Positions 1 through 5,975 of a DNA stretch of 5,975 nt are shown here, one piece after another; the stretch's first letter is position 1; each line of letters opens with the position of its first letter. The notes beneath the pieces were generated by a model that ran no database searches, had not been told where the DNA came from, and saw nothing but the letters and a program-made list of their open reading frames with translations. Position numbers and translations under genes: made by a program. The DNA comes from Pedobacter sp. UBA1654 (GTDB lineage Bacteria > Bacteroidota > Bacteroidia > Sphingobacteriales > Sphingobacteriaceae), in NCBI GenBank assembly GCA_002320935.1, contig DCLG01000084.1, positions 168,698-174,672 on the forward strand, given 5' to 3'.

Positions 1-19
1 AGGCAGCAATAAAACTTAG

Positions 20-946
20 ATGTTGATGAAAACAAATCGATCACAAATAGCAGTAGTGTGTTTTGGTGAAATTCTTTGGGATAATCTTCCAGGTGGCAGA
101 AGACCTGGCGGTGCCCCGATGAATGTGGCTTACCATCTGCATAGACTGGGCTTGGAAAGTAAACTGGTCAGCAGTGTAGGGCAGGATGGCGCTGGCCAGG
201 AGTTAATTGATTTTCTGAAATCGATAGGACTTGAAACAGCCTATGTTCAGGTCAATCCTGAACAAAAAACAAGTGAGGTGCAGGCAACAGTCAATCCACA
301 CAACCACGAGGTGAGTTACGAAATAGTAGCGCCGGTAGCATGGGACTTTATTCGTCCGGATGAAGCATTAACATACGTTGTGGAAGATGCTCAGGCATTT
401 GTATACGGAACGTTAAGTGCACGGAATACCGTTTCAAGATCTACCTTAAACTTGCTATTGGAAAAGTCTCCTTACCGGATCTTTGATGTGAACCTGCGGG
501 CTCCGCATTATACAAAAGAGACTATTGAGCAGTTACTGCGCCCAGCACACCTTGCGAAGCTGAATAAAAGCGAGTTGACGTTAATTGCCGGATGGTATAA
601 TCCCAATTGTTGTGGAGAAGCGGAATGTGTTGAAGTTCTACTGAATAAGTTCAAGCTTGAAGAAATGCTAATCACAAAAGGTGGTGATGGCGCATCTTAC
701 TATAGTCCTACACTGCGGTATGATTATCCGGCCTACAATATTGATGTGAATGATACCATAGGGAGCGGCGATTCCTTTTTAGCTGCCTTTTTAGCCATGA
801 AATTAAAAAATGAACCCTTAGAATTGATGCTGGACTACTCAGCTGCGATGGGCGCTTTTATCACCTCTCAGCCAGGTGCATGTCCGCCTTATTCCAAGTC
901 CGATTTTGAGCGCTTCATCTGGAAAAAAAAGCTCGGCATCAGCTAA
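20..946 (+). CDS. PfkB-family carbohydrate kinase, probable fructokinase
   Basis: Predicted cytoplasmic ATP-dependent sugar kinase of the PfkB/ribokinase family, probably converting fructose to fructose 6-phosphate. Seen in the 308-residue protein: the N-terminal substrate-binding glycine motif (GG 25-26, then PGGAPMNVA at 29-37 and RLG 42-44), the FDVNLR strand (155-160) typical of bacterial fructokinases, the LNKSEL motif (181-186), a TKGGDG nucleotide-site turn (219-224), and the C-terminal signature DTIGSGD (245-251), whose D251 is the expected catalytic base. Length is normal for the family, and there is no signal peptide. An in-frame TAG (17-19) sits directly before the ATG at 20, so the start cannot lie further upstream; ATG at 26 (Met3) is an equally plausible start. 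It is followed after 48 bases by the SusC gene on the same strand, and the downstream GH32 gene supports fructose as substrate. Another ketose or a 2-keto-3-deoxy sugar acid cannot be excluded from sequence alone. Family assignment is very secure; fructose specificity is inferred. Confidence 0.9.
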   Translation: MLMKTNRSQIAVVCFGEILWDNLPGGRRPGGAPMNVAYHLHRLGLESKLVSSVGQDGAGQELIDFLKSIGLETAYVQVNPEQKTSEVQATVNPHNHEVSYEIVAPVAWDFIRPDEALTYVVEDAQAFVYGTLSARNTVSRSTLNLLLEKSPYRIFDVNLRAPHYTKETIEQLLRPAHLAKLNKSELTLIAGWYNPNCCGEAECVEVLLNKFKLEEMLITKGGDGASYYSPTLRYDYPAYNIDVNDTIGSGDSFLAAFLAMKLKNEPLELMLDYSAAMGAFITSQPGACPPYSKSDFERFIWKKKLGIS

Positions 947-994
947 GCTTTATGAACTAAAGAAAACCAAATATTAAACCTTAATTAAAATTGT

Positions 995-3900
995 ATGAAA
1001 AGAATCTTCCTTTTCTTTATCCTGTTGCTAAGTGCAGTAGGATGGAGCTTCGGGCAAGTCAGGCCGCTGAGCGGCACTGTGACGGACAAGGCCTCAACAG
1101 CGCTCGAGGGCGTAACGGTGAACGTTGTTGGTACGAAGACCACAACGATGACGGATGAGAAAGGTCAGTTCCGAATTGAAGCCGCAGCAGGTCAAACGCT
1201 CAAGTTTTTCTACGTGGGTGCCGAGCCTGTCACTTTCCCAATTGATGCCAGCACGCAGAACGTGAATGTCCAAATGGATATATCATCCAATAAACTGGAT
1301 GAAGTGGTGGTAACAGGCTATCAAACGGAGCGTAAAAAAGACATTACCGGTGCGGTGAATGTAGTGGACGTTGCAGACATTAAAGATATTCCTACCGGTA
1401 ATCCAACTAAAGCTTTACAAGGTCGTGTGCCTGGGGTACTTATCACAACCGATGGGTCGCCCACCGGAGGTGCGACCGTGCGCATCCGCGGTATTGGTAC
1501 CCTTGGGAACAATGACCCGTTATATGTCATTGATGGTGTGCCAACTAAAAGTGGCCTGGAACAGCTCAATCAAAATGATATCGAGTCCATTCAGGTGCTT
1601 AAAGATGCTTCGTCCGCGACAATCTATGGCTCCAGGGCCGCAAATGGTGTGGTCATTGTCACAACTAAAAAAGCAAAAAATGGGTTCTCGAAAGTAGATG
1701 TAAATGCCAGTACATCCATCCAAAATTACGCTACCAAGTTAAAGACCTTAAATGCGGAAGAACGCGGACGGGCTTATTGGCTTGCTGCGGTTAATGATGA
1801 TGCAAATCCTAATAACAACCAAATTTACCAATATGATTGGAATAATGATTTTACGAACCCGGTGCTTAACAGGGTGGTGTTGCCTGAGTTTATCGACGCC
1901 GCAGGAACTATGCGCCCGGCAGATACCTATTGGTATGATGAGGTCTCTCAGCAATCCATCATCCAGTCTTATGATTTATCCCTTTCAAACGGTGGTGAAA
2001 AAGGTAATTCATTATTCTCCTTAGGCTACTATGACAACAAGGGAATCGTTAAAGGGTCTCATAGTCAAAAGTACACAGCCAGGTTTAATTCGGACTATAA
2101 GATGCTTAATAACAAGCTTACAATAGGAGAGAACTTTTCGGCGAGCTATATTAAAAATGCGCTCATCCCTGCAAGTGATATCTTATTCGCTTCTCTTGTG
2201 CAGCAACCTATCGTTCCGGTTCATACCATCGATGGCGGTTGGGGTGGTCCCGCGGCAGGCATGACAGATAGACAAAATCCAGTTCGGTTAATTGAGGATA
2301 ACCGGGATAACAAATCCTATTTCTATCGCCTTTTCGGAAATGCCTTTGCAAACTATGAAGTGCTGCCAGGTTTAACCTTTAGAACAAGTTTCGGTATCGA
2401 CTACAATGGGACCTACCAAAGAACACTGAAGAAGTCTTACACTTCCGGATTTCTTGCTGATCCCGCAAATCAGGTTTTCAATGCTCAAGTGTACCAGGGC
2501 AACATCATCTGGCAGAATACCTTGAATTATAAACTTGAAAAAGGAAAGCACAGTGTGGAGTTTCTTGCCGGACATGAATACATAAGAAATATCAATCAGG
2601 AGTTTTCTGCAAGCAGACAAGGCTTGGCTTTGGAGAATATAAACTATGCTTACCTTAATGCAGGCTCAACGAACACCTTAAATGGTGGATCTGGAGCTGC
2701 TTATGCCTTGCTTTCCTATTTTGGCAAGATCAACTATGTATTGGCTGATAAATATATCGCATCTGTAACGCTAAGAAGGGATGGCTCATCAAGATTTGGA
2801 GCGGAAAACAGGTATGGAACATTTCCAGCTTTTTCACTGGGCTGGAGATTGAGTGAAGAAGCATTTATTAAGGAGATAGACTTTATTTCCGATCTGAAGT
2901 TAAGATATGGATGGGGTAGATCGGGTAACCAGGATATTCCGGATAATGCCAGCCTTTCGCTTTATTCTGCAATTTATGGTGTAGATCCAACCTGGGATTT
3001 TGATCGCGGCAGCGCATACGATATTAATGGCGGTGGAACAGGGCAGTTACCATCAGGCTTCACAATGATTCAACAAGGAAATGCAGGACTAAAATGGGAG
3101 TCTTTGCAGGAGTCGAATTTTGGTGTTGATTTCGGGTTGTTTAACAACAAATTAACCGGGTCATTCGATTACTTTATCAAAAAAACATCAGATATTTTAA
3201 TCAGCCCAGCATACCTGGCGGTATTAGGCGAGGGTGGAAACAGCTTCATCAATGGTGCTTCCTTGCAAAACAAAGGTTTAGATGCAATTATTTCTTACGA
3301 TGCAAAGCTTGGCAATGACCTTTCCCTGAATCTAACCGGAAACTTTTCTTTATACAGAAATAAGGTTACCTACTTGCCGAAGGCTGTATTAGCATCGTAC
3401 CCTGGAAATGGAACTGATAAGACGATTTTAGGAAGGCCGGTGAATTCCTACTTTGGATATGTGGCAGATGGCCTGTTTACATCTCAAGCCGAGGTTGAAG
3501 GCGCTGCGGAGCAGCCAGGCAAAGGGCTGGGCAGGATAAAGTACAGAGATCTAAATGGGGATGGCATAATCAACGATCAGGATCGGGATTTTATTGGCAA
3601 CAACAGTCCCCGGTATGCTGCAGGACTCAACGTTTCTTTGAATTATAAGAACTTTGATTTTAGCTTTTTCCTGCAAGGACTTAATGTGAACGTCGTGAAT
3701 GATTTTAAGACTTACACGGATTTTTCATCACTATGGACAGGCACAAACTGGGGGTCCAGAACACTGGATGCCTGGTCGCCGAGCAATGCGGGTTCGAGTA
3801 TTCCGGCACTTACCTTAGTGGACAGGAACAACGAAGGCAGATTCTCAACCTACTTCATTGAGAATGGTTCTTACCTGAAGCTTAGAAATTTTCAAATTGG

Positions 3901-4075
3901 TTACAACTTCAAAAAAGCATTCAATATGAAAATTCAAAATGCCAGGATGTTTGTGCAGGGAAGTAATCTTTTCACCATTAAAAGCAAGTCCTTTACTGGT
4001 CCTGACCCGGAAATTCCCAACTACGGATTTCCAGTGCCTGTTGTTGGCACAATCGGTATAAATGTTACGCTATAA
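995..4075 (+). CDS. SusC-like TonB-dependent outer-membrane transporter (RagA/SusC family)
   Basis: Outer-membrane beta-barrel that imports oligosaccharides using TonB/ExbBD energy, working with the SusD-like lipoprotein encoded next. In order along 1026 residues: signal peptide (about 1-20, likely cleavage after SFG at 18-20); a carboxypeptidase-regulatory-like domain (about 24-96) starting with a SGTVTD strand; the LDEVVVTGY segment (101-109) containing the probable TonB-box region; the plug domain with ALQGRVPGV (140-148), VRIRGIGT (162-169), the family hallmark DPLYVIDGVP (174-183) and ATIYGSRAANGVV (208-220); then the barrel. Near the C-terminal end there is a DLNGDG loop (852-857), and the protein finishes with a GINVTL strand. 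Length is usual for SusC proteins. There is no N-terminal secretin/STN domain, so direct signalling to an anti-sigma factor is not expected. The SusD gene begins 14 bases after the stop. The ligand is inferred from neighbours to be a fructan or fructo-oligosaccharide. The ATG at 995 directly precedes the signal peptide, which fixes the start. Confidence 0.96.
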   Translation: MKRIFLFFILLLSAVGWSFGQVRPLSGTVTDKASTALEGVTVNVVGTKTTTMTDEKGQFRIEAAAGQTLKFFYVGAEPVTFPIDASTQNVNVQMDISSNKLDEVVVTGYQTERKKDITGAVNVVDVADIKDIPTGNPTKALQGRVPGVLITTDGSPTGGATVRIRGIGTLGNNDPLYVIDGVPTKSGLEQLNQNDIESIQVLKDASSATIYGSRAANGVVIVTTKKAKNGFSKVDVNASTSIQNYATKLKTLNAEERGRAYWLAAVNDDANPNNNQIYQYDWNNDFTNPVLNRVVLPEFIDAAGTMRPADTYWYDEVSQQSIIQSYDLSLSNGGEKGNSLFSLGYYDNKGIVKGSHSQKYTARFNSDYKMLNNKLTIGENFSASYIKNALIPASDILFASLVQQPIVPVHTIDGGWGGPAAGMTDRQNPVRLIEDNRDNKSYFYRLFGNAFANYEVLPGLTFRTSFGIDYNGTYQRTLKKSYTSGFLADPANQVFNAQVYQGNIIWQNTLNYKLEKGKHSVEFLAGHEYIRNINQEFSASRQGLALENINYAYLNAGSTNTLNGGSGAAYALLSYFGKINYVLADKYIASVTLRRDGSSRFGAENRYGTFPAFSLGWRLSEEAFIKEIDFISDLKLRYGWGRSGNQDIPDNASLSLYSAIYGVDPTWDFDRGSAYDINGGGTGQLPSGFTMIQQGNAGLKWESLQESNFGVDFGLFNNKLTGSFDYFIKKTSDILISPAYLAVLGEGGNSFINGASLQNKGLDAIISYDAKLGNDLSLNLTGNFSLYRNKVTYLPKAVLASYPGNGTDKTILGRPVNSYFGYVADGLFTSQAEVEGAAEQPGKGLGRIKYRDLNGDGIINDQDRDFIGNNSPRYAAGLNVSLNYKNFDFSFFLQGLNVNVVNDFKTYTDFSSLWTGTNWGSRTLDAWSPSNAGSSIPALTLVDRNNEGRFSTYFIENGSYLKLRNFQIGYNFKKAFNMKIQNARMFVQGSNLFTIKSKSFTGPDPEIPNYGFPVPVVGTIGINVTL

Positions 4076-4089
4076 TTAAATCTGATAAC

Positions 4090-5808
4090 ATGAAAAAATT
4101 AAAATATATATTCTTGATGATGTTCACCGTGCTTATTTCCTGCAAGAAAGTACTGGATGAACCTGCACAGGGTGTGGTGTCCTCGGAGGATCTCGGAACA
4201 CCAGAAAACATTGATAAGATGGTGATAGCTGCGTATTCAGCTTTAGGAAATGATCATTATACATCACCGTACTCCAGTATGTGGCCATATGGGAGTGTAA
4301 GGGGTGGTGATACGTACAAAGGTGGCGATGGGCCGGGCGATTTGTCAGAGTTTCACCTTTTCGAGACTTTTTCCCTGAATCGCGTAGATAATCCGTTGCT
4401 TGATCAGGTATGGTTCAGGCTGTATGTTGGCATTGGCAGAGCGAATGATGCGCTAAGACGTGTGAATGAAATCGCTGATGCGGATTATCCTAAAAAGGCG
4501 GAGCGCCAGGCAGAACTTCGATTCTTGAGGGGGCACTTTTACTTCCTCGCTAAAATTCTGTTTAAGTATGTTCCTTACCTGGATGAGAACATGGAAAAAA
4601 CGACCTATAATACGATTTCCAATAGAGCATTATCTGATGCAGAACTCTGGACTAAAATCACGGATGACTTTAGAGCAGCTGCAAACGCATTACCAGAAAA
4701 TCAGGCAGAATTAGGTAGGGTAAGCAAATTTGCTGCTAAAGCATATTTGGCGAAAGTGTTATTGTATCAGGCTTATGAACAAAGCGAAGACCACCAGGTT
4801 ACCTCCATTAACGCCTCTAAATTGGAGGAGGTAAACGCACTTGCAGATGAGATCATTGCTTCAGGAAAATATAGCCTGACAACGGATTATGCAAATAACT
4901 TCCTGGCTTCAACCCAAAATGGTCCTGAGTCTATCTTTGCAATCCAATATTCAAAAGATGATGGAACGCCGAAAGGCCGACTAGATTATGGGCATGCGCT
5001 TAACTATCCAATGAATCAGGAATACGGTTGCTGTGGTTTCAATGTACCCAGTCATGATTTAATTAATGCCTACAAGACTGACCAGAATGGATTGCCACAG
5101 TTTTCAACATATAACAACACCGATGTGGCAGCAACGCTTGACTTTAAATCTGAAACGTTTGACCCCCGATTGGATCATACGGTAGCAAAACCTGGAGCAC
5201 CATATAAATACAAAAGCAACTTTATCTATCAGCGTTCCTGGTCCAGAGCACCTGCTATTTACGATGCATTTGCGAGCATGAAGGAAACGGTACTGCCAGA
5301 TGATCCCTCGTTTCAAAAAGTTCCGCCCTTCATTGGCAGTTCTAAAAATTGGGAGATTATACGTTATGCTGATGTGTTGCTTTGGAAAGCTGAGGCTCTG
5401 ATTGAACTAAACAGATCCCTTGAAGCTTTGCCGCTGATTAATCAAATTCGCGCGAGAGCAAATAACAGCAGGAATCTATTGAAAATGGCCGATGGAAGCG
5501 CTGTGTCGAACTATAATGTTCAATTATATCAGCCAGGCGTAAACAGCAACTGGACACAAGCAAATGCAAGGGAAGCATTGCGGTTTGAACGCAGGCTCGA
5601 GTTTGCAACAGAAGGCTATCACTTCTTTGATCTTGTAAGATGGGGCATTGCTGCACAAACCATGAATGCTTATTTTACCACGGAAAAACAGCGGGTAGCC
5701 CACTTGAATGATGCACGTTTCACCAGGGGCCGCGACGAGTACTTTCCAATTCCGCTAAATCAGATAAATTTCAGCGCCGGTCTCTATAAACAAAATAACG
5801 GCTGGTAA
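4090..5808 (+). CDS. SusD-like outer-membrane glycan-binding lipoprotein (RagB/SusD family)
   Basis: Surface lipoprotein that binds glycan and acts as the lid on the SusC barrel encoded just upstream. The 572-residue protein starts with a lipoprotein signal peptide: a lysine-rich start, a hydrophobic core, and a lipobox LISC with C18 as the predicted lipidated residue, followed by KKVLDEP, a very common SusD opening. Family motifs in order: RFLRGHFYFLAK (144-155), in the helical TPR-like core; YGCCGFNVPS, with adjacent cysteines C314-C315; RYADVLLWKAEAL (from 425); LRFERRLEFATEG (497-509), continuing into FFDLVRWG (512-519); and YFPIP (551-555) close to the C-terminus. All are standard SusD C-terminal hallmarks and show the gene is complete. 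Length is within the family range. The spacing of 14 bases after the SusC gene implies co-transcription and probably coordinated expression. No Shine-Dalgarno motif is visible before the ATG. SusD-family sequences do not disclose their ligand; fructan or fructoside binding is inferred from the GH32 and kinase neighbours. Confidence 0.96.
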   Translation: MKKLKYIFLMMFTVLISCKKVLDEPAQGVVSSEDLGTPENIDKMVIAAYSALGNDHYTSPYSSMWPYGSVRGGDTYKGGDGPGDLSEFHLFETFSLNRVDNPLLDQVWFRLYVGIGRANDALRRVNEIADADYPKKAERQAELRFLRGHFYFLAKILFKYVPYLDENMEKTTYNTISNRALSDAELWTKITDDFRAAANALPENQAELGRVSKFAAKAYLAKVLLYQAYEQSEDHQVTSINASKLEEVNALADEIIASGKYSLTTDYANNFLASTQNGPESIFAIQYSKDDGTPKGRLDYGHALNYPMNQEYGCCGFNVPSHDLINAYKTDQNGLPQFSTYNNTDVAATLDFKSETFDPRLDHTVAKPGAPYKYKSNFIYQRSWSRAPAIYDAFASMKETVLPDDPSFQKVPPFIGSSKNWEIIRYADVLLWKAEALIELNRSLEALPLINQIRARANNSRNLLKMADGSAVSNYNVQLYQPGVNSNWTQANAREALRFERRLEFATEGYHFFDLVRWGIAAQTMNAYFTTEKQRVAHLNDARFTRGRDEYFPIPLNQINFSAGLYKQNNGW

Positions 5809-5838
5809 TGCAGCCATTACGAATTTAAAAATATAATT

Positions 5839-5975
5839 ATGAGAAAACTATTTAGCTTCATTGTACTTTTCTGTCTTGCATTAAGTGTCAACACTTTGGC
5901 GCAGCAGACCTTCAAAGAGCAACATCGACCACAGTTCCATTTTTCTCCTCCAGCCAATTGGATGAATGATCCAAA
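5839..5975 (+). CDS. Secreted GH32 beta-fructosidase (levanase/inulinase/invertase type), 5' part only
   Basis: Only the first 45 codons plus two bases lie in the window; the reading frame runs off the end. It encodes a signal peptide (MRKLFSFIVLFCLALSVNTLA, likely cleaved after A21, leaving an N-terminal Gln), then a short linker and the start of a GH32 five-bladed propeller: RPQFHFSPPANWMNDP at 30-45. HFSP followed by WMNDP is the signature of GH32, and D44 in WMNDP is the expected catalytic nucleophile. The last two bases (AA) permit the canonical Asn of WMNDPN. GH32 enzymes hydrolyse beta-fructosidic bonds in levan, inulin or sucrose; which of these, and whether exo or endo, cannot be told from this fragment. 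The cysteine at position 12 lies inside the hydrophobic core without a lipobox, so a periplasmic or released enzyme is more likely than a lipoprotein. The gene starts 30 bases after the SusD stop on the same strand. The ATG is preceded by an AT-rich stretch with no Shine-Dalgarno motif. Confidence 0.93.
   Translation, partial: MRKLFSFIVLFCLALSVNTLAQQTFKEQHRPQFHFSPPANWMNDP

Larger units (their letters stand above)
20..5975 (+). other. Candidate fructan/fructoside utilization operon (PUL), extending beyond the window
   Basis: Four same-strand genes with gaps of 48, 14 and 30 bases encode a coherent route: surface capture (SusD), outer-membrane import (SusC), hydrolysis (GH32) and phosphorylation of released fructose (kinase). 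Fructan loci of Bacteroidota, such as the levan locus of Bacteroides thetaiotaomicron, are known to combine these four classes. No terminator-like hairpin followed by a T-run and no convincing Bacteroidota promoter is visible in any of the gaps, so the promoter is probably upstream of base 1. The fructose permease and transcriptional regulator expected in such a locus are not in the window. Co-transcription is inferred from spacing alone. Confidence 0.8.

Noticed and set aside
948..962. Small inverted repeat CTTTA-(5 nt)-TAAAG just after the kinase stop, as a possible terminator
   Set aside because: The stem is only 5 bp and AT-rich, it is followed by A-rich rather than T-rich sequence, and the next operon gene starts closely downstream.
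963..994. Possible internal promoter before SusC
   Set aside because: The gap is AT-rich, but I find no good match to the Bacteroidota -7 TAnnTTTG element; the nearest resemblance (TAAAATTG) deviates and abuts the start codon.
1321..1569. Minus-strand open frame of 82 codons inside the SusC gene
   Set aside because: It lies opposite a strongly conserved SusC plug region, its translation resembles no known family, and it has no start context of its own.
1371..1697. Plus-strand open frame of 108 codons in another frame inside the SusC gene
   Set aside because: It overlaps the DPLYVIDGVP region, where the SusC frame is unmistakable; the alternative product looks like a random out-of-frame translation.
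4063..4075. SusC ends in Leu rather than the aromatic residue usual for outer-membrane barrels, suggesting truncation
   Set aside because: The terminal GINVTL aligns with the common GLNVTF ending of SusC proteins, differing only in the last residue, so the protein is complete.
4076..4089. Frameshift or missing gene between SusC and SusD
   Set aside because: SusC ends with a normal terminal beta-strand and SusD starts with a full lipoprotein signal; the 14-base gap is typical for this gene pair.
5839..5975. Lipoprotein signal in the GH32 protein based on Cys12
   Set aside because: The preceding residues VLF do not fit a lipobox and the cysteine is too early within the hydrophobic core; a type I cleavage site at about residue 21 fits better.

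Overview
The window reads as one strand-consistent block from a Bacteroidota genome: the fructose-processing and uptake part of a polysaccharide utilization locus (PUL), most likely for a fructan (levan or inulin type) or a related fructoside. The SusC/SusD pair is essentially confined to Bacteroidota. The start contexts are AT-rich without a clear Shine-Dalgarno motif, as is usual in that phylum. The protein style (SusC with 'DPLYVIDGVP' and SusD with 'CKKVLDEP') recalls Sphingobacteriaceae such as Pedobacter or Mucilaginibacter. That family placement is an impression from memory, not a search result.

Layout, all on the + strand: a PfkB-family sugar kinase, probably fructokinase (20-946); a 48-base gap; a SusC-like TonB-dependent outer-membrane transporter (995-4075); a 14-base gap; a SusD-like surface glycan-binding lipoprotein (4090-5808); a 30-base gap; and the first 45 codons of a secreted glycoside hydrolase family 32 (GH32) enzyme (5839 to beyond 5975). 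The gaps are short, and I see no convincing promoter or terminator in them, so a single transcript is likely. Its promoter would lie before base 1. There is no gene-free stretch over 300 bases. No RNA genes, mobile elements, CRISPR arrays or sizeable repeats were seen.

Inferred pathway: SusD captures fructan or fructo-oligosaccharide at the cell surface and closes over the SusC barrel. TonB-powered import delivers it to the periplasm, where the GH32 enzyme (standard signal peptide, no lipobox) cuts beta-fructosidic bonds. Fructose then enters the cytoplasm through a transporter not in this window, and the kinase phosphorylates it to enter glycolysis. The kinase and GH32 genes flanking the SusC/D pair are what point to fructose-containing substrates; neither SusC nor SusD reveals its ligand by itself.

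I did not find an undescribed system here. The architecture is a recognisable fructan PUL, and the findings listed are modest points about localisation, regulation and residue-level features.
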